In this document: positions 1-5,557 of the stretch, piece after piece | How the letters are laid out: each line of letters begins with the position of its first letter | How positions within the stretch are numbered: the stretch's first letter is position 1 | Assembly (NCBI GenBank): GCA_016190785.1 | Contig: JACPPX010000138.1 | Location: 1 to 5,557, forward strand | Length of the DNA: 5,557 nt | DNA from: Chloroflexota bacterium | Lineage (GTDB): Bacteria; Chloroflexota; Anaerolineae; UBA7937; JACPPX01 | Direction: 5' to 3' | The notes under the pieces: model-generated | The model's input: the letters and a program-made list of their open reading frames with translations, nothing else | Databases searched by the model: none | What the model was told of the DNA's origin: nothing | Position numbers and translations under genes: made by a program

Positions 1-3000
1 GAACAGGACGCCCTGCAGCGACTGCATGAGATCAGCGTAAAAATCCTCGGCCAGCTGGAGTTAGCCCCTCTCCTGCAATCGATTCTGCAAGGAGTGGTGG
101 AGCTAGTCGGGGCGGACAAGGGGCAGCTCTTCCGCTACGATCCCCAAAGGGACGAAACCCGCTCCTGGGTGGCCACGGGCATGCCCGAGGAAGCGGTGGA
201 GATTGTCTATAAGCCAGGGGATGGGTTGGTCGGGAAAGTCCTGGATACCGGACACCCCCTGCGTGTTGATGATTACGACGCCTGGGAAGGGAGGGTCCCC
301 CATTTTCCCAAGGGAATAGTTGGCCCGGCGATCATCGTGGCCATGAAGCGGGGAGAGGAGTGGCTAGGGGTGCTGGGCGCCGCTCGCGACCCAGGGAAGA
401 AGCCCTTTACTGACGACGATCTGGAACTTCTGCAACTCTTCGCCAACCAGGCGGCGGTTGCTATTTCCAACGCTCGGCTGTACGAAGAGGCGAAGCGTTC
501 CGCCGGAGAGCTCTCCAGCCTCTATGACACCTCACTAGAAATCACCCGCCAATTAGACCTATCTCAGGTGCTGGAGCGGATTATCCAGCGGGCGGTGGAA
601 CTAGCCAAGGGCAATTATGGACAGTTCTATCTTTATGATGAAACTCGCCAGGAGTTAATCCCCTCCGTCCCCTACCAGCTCCCTGAGCCGTTGCAAAAAA
701 TTACCCTCAAGCCCGGGGAGGGGCTGAGCGGCCAAGCGCTAGCGACCCGTCAGCCGCTCGTCGTCAACGATTACGACTCCTGGGAAGGGAAATCCCCTCA
801 GGTGCCGGCGGGCCTTGCCCACAGAGGCATAGCCGCCCCGGTGGAGCATGGGGAGCGGGTCTTGGGGGTGCTAACCGTAAACCGCAGGAAAGAGGATCCC
901 CCCTTCGCCGAGGCCGACATCCGCCTCCTAACTCTTTTTGCCAATCAGGCGGCAGTGGCCATCGCCAATGCGCGGCTCTATGAAGAGACCAAACGCTCGG
1001 CCGAGGAACTATCCAACCTTTATGAGACCTCTCTGGAACTCACCCGACAGCTGGACCTTCACCGCGTCCTGGAGGGAATAATCCGCCGCGGGGTGGAACT
1101 GGCCCGGGGCCGCTTCGGGCAACTTTACCTCTACGACCCCAGCAGGGGAACCCTTCACGGGCCGGTGACCTACAACTTGCCTGAGTCTATGCAAGGATAT
1201 GTTATCAAGCCTGGGGAAGGGATGACCGGTAGGGTTTTTGTCTCGCGAGAACCGATGATTGTCGAAGATTACGACAATTGGGAGGGGCGCTTTCCCCAAG
1301 TTCCCGCGGGGATGGTTTACTACTCCGCGGCCATACCGGTGGAGCACGGGGAGCAAGTGCTTGGAGTATTTTGGGTGGGTCGCGACCAGCAGGGTGGGGC
1401 TTTCACCGAGCAAGACATCAAACTCTTAACTCTACTGGCAAACCAGGCGGCGGTGGCCATCGCCAATGCCCGGCTCTATGAAGAATCGAAGCGTTCGGCG
1501 GGGCAACTCTCCAGCCTCTATGAAACCTCTCTAGAACTGGCCGGGCAACTGGAGTTGGATCCGCTCTTACAATCAATCATTAAGAGGGTGACCGATCTTT
1601 TAGAGGCAGACCTCGGCGAACTCTACCGTTATGACCCGCAGCGCCAAGAACTCCATCCCTTTTTTCCAATCCGCCTCCCGGATACAGCGATAGTGGTTAT
1701 GAGGCCGGGGGAAGGTGTGGCCGGAAAGGTCTTGCTCAGCGGTGAGCCCCTGCGGGTGGACGATTACGACTCCTGGGAGGGAAGATCTCCGCAGTGGCCT
1801 ATAGGCTTCACCGGACCGGCCCTGGGGGTTCCGGTCAAACGGGGCGACGAGTTTCTGGGGGTAATCACCGTCGGGCGTAATCCGGGGAAGAGGCCTTTTA
1901 ACGAAGGAGAGGTGGAGTTATTGCAACTCTATGCCAACCAAGTGGCGGTGGCCATTGCCAACGCTCAATTGTATGAGGAGACAAGAAAGAGCGCGGAGGA
2001 ATTATCCAGCCTCTATGAAGCCTCTCTGGAAATGGCTAGCCAATTGGAGCCGCAGAAACTCTTGGAGGCAATTGTCCAGCGGGCGATGAGATTGCTGGGG
2101 GGGGTTTCCTCGGAAATCGTGCTTTGGGATCCGCAGCGGCAAGTACTGCGGGATTCGGTGACCCGTGGCGTCCCCGAACTCCCCACATTCTTTTCGCAAC
2201 TGGCCCTCAAGCCCGGGGAAGGATTGGATGGCAAAGTGTTCGCCTCCGGCCAACCTATGATCATTGAAGATTACAACACTTGGGAGGGCCGGGTCGCAAG
2301 TGCTCCATATCTCCCTGTCCCCCGCATAGCCGATGTGCCCATAATACTGGGCAAAGAAACACTAGGCACCCTAAAAGTCAACAGGAAGCTTGAAGACCCA
2401 ACTTTTGCCCAAGATGATCTTCGTACCCTAACTCTCCTGGCCAATCAAGCCGCGGTGGCCATATCCAATGCCCGGCTTTACGAAGAGGCTAAGCAATCTG
2501 CAGAAGAACTCTCCCGACTTTATGAAACCTCCATAGACATCACCAAGCAACTCTCCGTACCCAAACTCCTGGAGGCAATTATGGTCCGGGCCGCAGAACT
2601 CCTCCACGGGGCGGGGGGCATTTTCTTTCTATATAACTCCGACACCGGAAAACTACACCCTGAAGGGATGTACAAGCGACGGGTGGATTTTCCTCAGACC
2701 CCCCTGGCCCCCAGTGATGGATTGGCGGGGAAGATATATACTGCCCGCCAGCCAATGGCGGTAGAGGATTACGATACCTGGGAAGGACGCTCACCAGATT
2801 TCGTAGGCAAAGGGCTATACCGCTTAGCCGGGGCGCCGATGATCCTGGGTGAGAGTTGCCTGGGGGTGATCATCGTTGACCGGGGCCACGAGGATCCCCT
2901 CTTCAATGATGAGGATTTGCGCCTGCTGACCCTCTTCGCTAATCAGGCAGCGATCGCTATCTCCAACGCCCGTCTCTACGAAGGAACCAAGCGCTCTGCC

Positions 3001-5274
3001 GAGGAACTCTCGAGCCTCTACGAGGCCTCCTTGGAAATGGCAAGCCAACTGGAGCCACAGAAACTCCTAGAATCCATCGTCTTACGTGCCAAGCATCTGC
3101 TACGGGGCCAGAATTCTGAAATAGTGCTCTATGATCCGCAAAAGCAGAGATTTAGAGACACCGTAGTCCATGGCGAGTTGCGAGACTCCTCCTTCCAACG
3201 ACCCGATGAATATGTGCTCAAGCCCGGGGAAGGGATAGACGGGAAAGTATTCGCCACTGGCCAGCCAATGATTCTCGACGATTACAATACCTGGGAAGGC
3301 AGGGTGAAAGAGCTCCCTCCAGTCCTCTTCCCTCGTATGGTGGATGTGCCGATCAAACTGGGCAAAGAAATACTGGGCACCCTGAAGGTCACCCGGAGGC
3401 TTGAGGATCCGACTTTTACCCAAGAGGACCTTAGACTCCTAACCCTGCTGGCCAACCAAGCTGCTATTGCTTTCTCCAATGCCCGTCTCTACGAAGGAAC
3501 TAAGCGCTCTGCTGAAGAACTATCCAGCCTATACGAGGCTTCCTTGGAAATGGCCAGCCAACTAGAGCCACAGAAATTGCTAGAGGCCATTGTGCTGCGC
3601 GCCGAGCGGTTGCTGCAGGCCCAGGTATCAGGAATTAACCTCTATGATCCGCAAAAAGACGAATTAAGAGTCACACTAGCTCATGGCCCCATCGAAACGT
3701 TCTATAGGGAAGGGGCGACGAAACCTGGAGAAGGCATAGACGGACAGGTCTTTGCCTCCGGTCGGCCGATGATCATTGAAGATTACAACTCTTGGGAGGG
3801 ACGGTTGAAAGGTGCACCGCCCATGGGCTATCCTCACATTGCTGCGGCCCCGATCAAATTGGGGGAGGAAACCATTGGGACCCTTGATGTCCTGCGCAAG
3901 ATCGAAGATCCACCATTCACCCAAGAAGATGTTCGGCTGCTCACACTTTTTGCCAACCAAGCGGCAATTGCCATATCTAATGCCAGACTATACAAGGAGA
4001 CAAGCCGCCGCGCCGAAGAACTTTCTACCCTCTATGAGACTTCCCTGGAGTTAACCGGCCAACTCCAGCCGCAAAAACTGCTGGAGGCTATTGCCCTCCA
4101 CGCCTGGCGTTTGCTGGAGGGCAAAGTCGCCGAAATCCTGCTTTGGGACCCGCAGAAACAGGCCTTGATGGATGCGGTCCTGGTGAGCCGCGGAGAGTTC
4201 AAGCCGGTTTCAGACATCGTAACCAAACCGGGGCAAGGAATAGACGGAAAGGTGTATGTCAGCGGCCAGCCGGTAATTGTCGAAGATTACAACGCCTGGG
4301 AGGGCCGCTTGCCGGGGGTACGAACTATACGGGCCTCGCGGATGGCGGCGGTGCCCATCAAACATGGGGAGCAAATCCTGGGCACTCTGAAGATAAGACG
4401 ATTCAAAGAAGATCCCCCCTTCACCCCAGAAGATGTCCGACTGCTGAGCCTCTTTGCCAACCAGGCGGCGGCGGCTTTGACCAATGCCCGGCAGTATGAA
4501 GAATTGCAAAAACTCTATTCCCAGGTGCAGGAGAAGGAGCGACTGGAGAGCGAACTGCGGGTGGCCCACAACATCCAGGCCAGCCTCCTCCCCCACGAAC
4601 TGCCCAAAATCCGGGGCTGGGAACTAGGAGCCATGTGGACTGCAGCGCGGGTGATAAGCGGGGATTTCTACGATTGCTTCCCCGTCCCGGGAGGCAAGTG
4701 GGGATTTGTTATCGCCGATGTCGCTGGAAAAGGGATCCCTGCTGCTCTGTTCATGGCCCTGTGCCGCACCCTGGTCCGTACCTTTTGCATGGATGGCCGC
4801 CCCCCTCAGGAAGCCATAACCCGGGCCAACGACATCATTCTGGCTGATGCCCAAAGCGATTGGTTCGTCACCCTGTTCTATGGTCTCCTCGACCCCAAGT
4901 GGGGGATCCTGACCTATGTCAATGCCGGCCACCCCCCGCCTCTCTGGTACCGGCGGGGAACAGGGGAAACCGAGGGATTGAAGGCCGAGGGGATAGCCTT
5001 AGGGGTAATCGCCGGACCAAAGTTAGAAGAAAGATCCGTGCAACTCGAAGCGGGGGACCTGCTCCTTTTCTACACCGATGGCTTGAGCGAGGCGCGGGAT
5101 GCCCAAGATCGGCTCTTCGGGGAGCGGCGGATCCGAAACTTGCTCAAGAAATTTGCCGGAGAGCGACCCTCGGCTTTCTTGACTGCCTTGCAAAAAGGAA
5201 TCGCGGCCTTTGCCCAGGGCCGCGAGACAAGCGACGATCTGACCGCAATTCTTATTAAGAGGGCCGGGAAGTAG
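1..5274 (+). CDS. Multi-GAF sensor SpoIIE/RsbU-type PP2C serine phosphatase (5' partial)
   Basis: Predicted cytosolic signal-controlled phosphatase that would remove phosphate from serine/threonine of an anti-anti-sigma (STAS) protein. The visible part is 1757 residues. It has nine GAF units (about residues 8-1504), a helical linker (1505-1530) and a C-terminal PP2C SpoIIE domain (about 1531-1757). Phosphatase motifs are SGDFYD (Asp1555, Asp1558), IADVAGKG (Asp1573), NAGHPPPLWY, FYTDGLSEARD (Asp1693) and SDDLTA (Asp1745/1746), all as expected for an active enzyme. The frame is open from base 1. The 31 codons before the first in-frame GTG (position 94) encode the first helices of GAF unit 1 (LHEIS...QLELAPLLQSI), so the true start is left of the window and GTG 94 is not the start. 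No membrane segment is seen. RsbU is far shorter, with one small N-terminal domain, so this sensor region is exceptionally long. The TAG stop lies inside the 3' end of the convergent kinase gene. Domain calls are strong; the substrate and ligands are inferred or unknown. Confidence 0.95.
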   Translation, partial: EQDALQRLHEISVKILGQLELAPLLQSILQGVVELVGADKGQLFRYDPQRDETRSWVATGMPEEAVEIVYKPGDGLVGKVLDTGHPLRVDDYDAWEGRVPHFPKGIVGPAIIVAMKRGEEWLGVLGAARDPGKKPFTDDDLELLQLFANQAAVAISNARLYEEAKRSAGELSSLYDTSLEITRQLDLSQVLERIIQRAVELAKGNYGQFYLYDETRQELIPSVPYQLPEPLQKITLKPGEGLSGQALATRQPLVVNDYDSWEGKSPQVPAGLAHRGIAAPVEHGERVLGVLTVNRRKEDPPFAEADIRLLTLFANQAAVAIANARLYEETKRSAEELSNLYETSLELTRQLDLHRVLEGIIRRGVELARGRFGQLYLYDPSRGTLHGPVTYNLPESMQGYVIKPGEGMTGRVFVSREPMIVEDYDNWEGRFPQVPAGMVYYSAAIPVEHGEQVLGVFWVGRDQQGGAFTEQDIKLLTLLANQAAVAIANARLYEESKRSAGQLSSLYETSLELAGQLELDPLLQSIIKRVTDLLEADLGELYRYDPQRQELHPFFPIRLPDTAIVVMRPGEGVAGKVLLSGEPLRVDDYDSWEGRSPQWPIGFTGPALGVPVKRGDEFLGVITVGRNPGKRPFNEGEVELLQLYANQVAVAIANAQLYEETRKSAEELSSLYEASLEMASQLEPQKLLEAIVQRAMRLLGGVSSEIVLWDPQRQVLRDSVTRGVPELPTFFSQLALKPGEGLDGKVFASGQPMIIEDYNTWEGRVASAPYLPVPRIADVPIILGKETLGTLKVNRKLEDPTFAQDDLRTLTLLANQAAVAISNARLYEEAKQSAEELSRLYETSIDITKQLSVPKLLEAIMVRAAELLHGAGGIFFLYNSDTGKLHPEGMYKRRVDFPQTPLAPSDGLAGKIYTARQPMAVEDYDTWEGRSPDFVGKGLYRLAGAPMILGESCLGVIIVDRGHEDPLFNDEDLRLLTLFANQAAIAISNARLYEGTKRSAEELSSLYEASLEMASQLEPQKLLESIVLRAKHLLRGQNSEIVLYDPQKQRFRDTVVHGELRDSSFQRPDEYVLKPGEGIDGKVFATGQPMILDDYNTWEGRVKELPPVLFPRMVDVPIKLGKEILGTLKVTRRLEDPTFTQEDLRLLTLLANQAAIAFSNARLYEGTKRSAEELSSLYEASLEMASQLEPQKLLEAIVLRAERLLQAQVSGINLYDPQKDELRVTLAHGPIETFYREGATKPGEGIDGQVFASGRPMIIEDYNSWEGRLKGAPPMGYPHIAAAPIKLGEETIGTLDVLRKIEDPPFTQEDVRLLTLFANQAAIAISNARLYKETSRRAEELSTLYETSLELTGQLQPQKLLEAIALHAWRLLEGKVAEILLWDPQKQALMDAVLVSRGEFKPVSDIVTKPGQGIDGKVYVSGQPVIVEDYNAWEGRLPGVRTIRASRMAAVPIKHGEQILGTLKIRRFKEDPPFTPEDVRLLSLFANQAAAALTNARQYEELQKLYSQVQEKERLESELRVAHNIQASLLPHELPKIRGWELGAMWTAARVISGDFYDCFPVPGGKWGFVIADVAGKGIPAALFMALCRTLVRTFCMDGRPPQEAITRANDIILADAQSDWFVTLFYGLLDPKWGILTYVNAGHPPPLWYRRGTGETEGLKAEGIALGVIAGPKLEERSVQLEAGDLLLFYTDGLSEARDAQDRLFGERRIRNLLKKFAGERPSAFLTALQKGIAAFAQGRETSDDLTAILIKRAGK
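22..519 (+). repeat. GAF unit 1 (166 aa, DYD class)
   Basis: Residues 8-173 of the visible protein. It opens with LHEIS where later units have LY[ED]xS. The conserved motifs are KPGDG, DDYDAWEGR (Trp95) and FANQAAVAISNARLYEE. It most resembles unit 4: both have the PLRVDDYD stretch, a KRG[ED]E turn, a PGK[KR]PF loop and LELLQL instead of LRLLTL. The residues before it (EQDALQR) do not match the inter-unit linker well, so this may be the first member of the uniform array. Confidence 0.9.
520..1017 (+). repeat. GAF unit 2 (166 aa, DYD class)
   Basis: Residues 174-339. Motifs are KPGEG, NDYDSWEGK (Trp261; the only unit with Lys instead of Arg after WEG) and VNRRKEDPPF. It pairs with unit 3, sharing LYLYD/FYLYD, Y[QN]LPE in the variable segment, PQVPAG after WEG, and PVEHGE. 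Unit length is identical to units 1, 3 and 6. Confidence 0.92.
1018..1515 (+). repeat. GAF unit 3 (166 aa, DYD class)
   Basis: Residues 340-505. Motifs are KPGEG, EDYDNWEGR (Trp427) and LLANQAAVAIANARLYEE. It is the closest sister of unit 2. The loop before the last helix (DQQGGAF) differs from the EDPPF loop of unit 2, so that face has diverged between the pair. Confidence 0.92.
1516..2010 (+). repeat. GAF unit 4 (165 aa, DYD class)
   Basis: Residues 506-670. Motifs are RPGEG (Arg for the usual Lys), DDYDSWEGR (Trp592) and RNPGKRPF. It has the shortest variable segment of the nine (22 residues). It is a sister of unit 1 rather than of the adjacent unit 3, giving an A-B-B-A order in the first four units. 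The linker after it begins LYEETRKSAEELSS. Confidence 0.92.
2011..2517 (+). repeat. GAF unit 5 (169 aa, DYN class)
   Basis: Residues 671-839. First unit of the second class, which carries EDYNTWEGR (Trp761), SEIVLWDPQ, and LGTLKV where the DYD class has LGV. Its first 19 residues, LYEASLEMASQLEPQKLLE, are identical to those of units 7 and 8. The variable segment is 26 residues. Confidence 0.92.
2518..3015 (+). repeat. GAF unit 6 (166 aa, divergent DYD class)
   Basis: Residues 840-1005. The most divergent unit. It has LYNSDTG where others have [LR][YW]DPQ or similar, APSDG in place of KPGEG, and EDYDTWEGR (Trp927). It carries the only cysteine of the whole GAF array (ILGESCLG). It interrupts the run of DYN-class units 5, 7, 8 and 9, yet its 23-residue variable segment and LGV strand are DYD-like. 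Its closing linker is nearly the same as that of unit 7. Confidence 0.9.
3016..3528 (+). repeat. GAF unit 7 (171 aa, DYN class, longest)
   Basis: Residues 1006-1176. Motifs are KPGEG, DDYNTWEGR (Trp1098), LGTLKV and EDPTF. It has the longest variable segment (28 residues, rich in charged and polar residues). The first 40 residues match unit 8 at 32 positions by direct count, so these two look like a fairly recent tandem duplication. Confidence 0.92.
3529..4029 (+). repeat. GAF unit 8 (167 aa, DYN class)
   Basis: Residues 1177-1343. Motifs are KPGEG, EDYNSWEGR (Trp1265), IGTLDV and EDPPF. The variable segment is 24 residues. The outgoing linker has changed (LYKETSRRAEELST) compared with the LYEGTKRSAEELSS of units 6 and 7. 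Confidence 0.92.
4030..4512 (+). repeat. GAF unit 9 (161 aa, DYN class, joins phosphatase linker)
   Basis: Residues 1344-1504. Motifs are KPGQG, EDYNAWEGR (Trp1433), LGTLKI and EDPPF. The core is full length. The unit is short only because its final helix runs into the phosphatase linker: NARQYEELQK replaces the usual NARLYEExKRSAEELSS tail. The final helix also has ANQAAAAL instead of ANQAAVAI. Confidence 0.92.
4513..4590 (+). other. Helical linker between GAF 9 and phosphatase
   Basis: Residues 1505-1530. Charged, helix-favouring residues (EKERLESELRVAHNIQASL) lead into the LLP that opens the SpoIIE domain. The ELxxAxxIQxxLLP pattern is typical of RsbU-family phosphatases. In that family, this linker helix is known to pass dimerisation or activator signals into the catalytic domain. 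Here it is inferred to relay the state of the GAF stack. Confidence 0.75.
4591..5271 (+). other. PP2C SpoIIE phosphatase catalytic domain
   Basis: Residues 1531-1757. The motif order matches RsbU/SpoIIE enzymes: GDFYD, ADVAGKGIPAALFMA, ANDIILAD, FVTLFYGLLD, NAGHPPPLWY, GDLLLFYTDG, RLFGERRI and DDLTAILIKR. The aspartates that hold the catalytic metal ions in this family are present at 1555, 1573, 1693 and 1745/1746. Three of the protein's four visible cysteines are here (DCFP, ALCRTL, TFCMDG). The domain looks complete and active. Confidence 0.93.
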
Positions 5275-5557
5275 CCCTCTTCTTCGCCCCCAGCCGCTTG
5301 CGCATGGTGACGGTATTCCCCTTCTGAGGGTGAGTGGAAAAACTCAGTTCATCCATCGCCTTGCGCATCACCAACATCCCTAGGCCGTCCAGGTTTACTT
5401 GATCTAGGTCTTTGGCAATGTGGGGGATGGGCACCTCCTCGGGGCGGAAAGGAACCCCCCAGTCAGTGATGCGCACCTCCACTTCCCCGCCGCGCCGTTC
5501 CATCTCCAGACGCAGTTTACCCCTTTTGCCTTGGTAGGAGTGCTCCCAGGAGTTGGC
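5255..5557 (-). CDS. RsbW/SpoIIAB-like anti-sigma serine kinase, HATPase_c_2 (5' partial)
   Basis: C-terminal 100 residues of a GHKL-fold ATP-binding protein; the frame is open to the right edge. The N-box appears at the very start as ANSWEHSY, where the family has E[AL]xxNAxxHxY; its Asn would hold Mg-ATP, and the preceding catalytic Glu is off the window. Next come the G1 box (ITDWGVPFRPE, Asp32 of the visible part) and the G2 box (DGLGMLVMRKAMDEL, residues 57-71), then a closing GNTVTMRKRL strand. The ATG at 5503-5501 is not the start, because the N-box lies upstream of it. Family members are about 130-160 residues, so perhaps 30-60 are missing. By family, it would bind a sigma factor or other target and phosphorylate a STAS antagonist. 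A basic tail of about 11 residues (GAKKRATSRPS) follows the usual end of the fold, and its last part lies in the overlap with the phosphatase gene. HATPase identity is strong; the exact partner is unknown. Confidence 0.88.
   Translation of the reverse strand, partial: ANSWEHSYQGKRGKLRLEMERRGGEVEVRITDWGVPFRPEEVPIPHIAKDLDQVNLDGLGMLVMRKAMDELSFSTHPQKGNTVTMRKRLGAKKRATSRPS
5257..5281. terminator. Perfect 8-bp inverted repeat at the convergent gene ends (possible bidirectional terminator)
   Basis: AAGAGGGC at 5257-5264 and GCCCTCTT at 5274-5281 are exact reverse complements with a 9-base loop. The hairpin covers the + strand TAG stop (5272-5274) and touches the - strand TAA stop (5257-5255). There is no clean T-run after either side: CTTCGCCCC follows on +, and AATAAGAATT on -. 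A strong intrinsic terminator is therefore not shown. The position between two converging genes is what suggests the role. Confidence 0.4.

Noticed and set aside
94..96. GTG at 94 as the start codon of the large gene
   Set aside because: The frame is open upstream to base 1, and the 31 upstream codons encode the first helices of GAF unit 1, aligned without gaps to the other eight units. The start lies outside the window.
301..390. Hydrophobic stretch in unit 1 (GPAIIVAM ... WLGVLGAA) as a membrane segment
   Set aside because: It is broken by KRGEE and aligns with the paired beta strands of the GAF core in every other unit.
1009..1413. Open frame of 134 codons on the minus strand, and similar antisense frames at 103-303, 2002-2253, 3100-3423 and 4210-4596
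   Set aside because: They lie opposite the GAF repeats and recur at equivalent positions in successive units, as expected for shadows of repeated coding sequence. None shows a recognisable domain.
22..4512. The ~500-base periodicity as a DNA-level repeat, satellite or CRISPR-like array
   Set aside because: The period is that of a protein domain. Nucleotide identity between most units is low to moderate, the reading frame is kept throughout, and changes in the linkers are mainly at third positions.
4860..5258. Alternative + strand frame of 132 codons inside the phosphatase domain
   Set aside because: It is rich in Arg, Pro and Gly with no domain motifs, and lies entirely within the well-supported phosphatase frame.
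5501..5503. ATG at 5503 (minus strand) as the start of the kinase gene
   Set aside because: The 18 codons upstream in the same frame encode the N-box (ANSWEHSY) and the following strand of the HATPase fold, so the gene begins beyond the right edge.

Overview
The window is almost entirely one very large open frame on the + strand (1-5274). It enters from the left edge already open and ends at a TAG stop. A second gene, cut by the right edge, runs the opposite way (5255-5557, - strand). The two genes converge and overlap by 20 bases at their 3' ends. There is no intergenic space, no RNA gene, no mobile element and no CRISPR array.

The + strand gene encodes at least 1757 residues: nine consecutive GAF sensor domains in head-to-tail units of 161-171 residues, then a helical linker and a C-terminal PP2C-type (SpoIIE/RsbU-like) serine/threonine phosphatase with its acidic metal-binding residues intact. 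No membrane segment or signal peptide is visible, so the seen part looks cytosolic. The start codon lies left of the window. The - strand gene encodes the last 100 residues of a GHKL/HATPase_c_2 ATP-binding protein of the RsbW/SpoIIAB anti-sigma kinase type; its start lies right of the window.

Together they look like two opposing arms of a partner-switching circuit. The kinase would phosphorylate a STAS anti-anti-sigma protein and the GAF-gated phosphatase would reverse this. The STAS partner and any sigma factor are not in the window. The pairing is inferred from families and adjacency.

The most striking structure is the GAF array itself. When the units are aligned by hand, all length variation falls in one short segment between the 'YD' strand and the 'KPGEG' motif; the rest of the unit is gap-free in the nine copies. 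The units fall into two classes: a DYD class with a 22-23 residue variable segment (units 1-4 and 6) and a DYN class with a 24-28 residue segment (units 5, 7, 8, 9). The order is DYD x4, DYN, DYD, DYN x3.

Organism: the composition is moderately GC-rich by eye and the architecture suits an environmental bacterium with complex signalling. Multi-GAF/SpoIIE proteins are common in Chloroflexota and other deep-branching or candidate phyla, but nothing here fixes the taxon.
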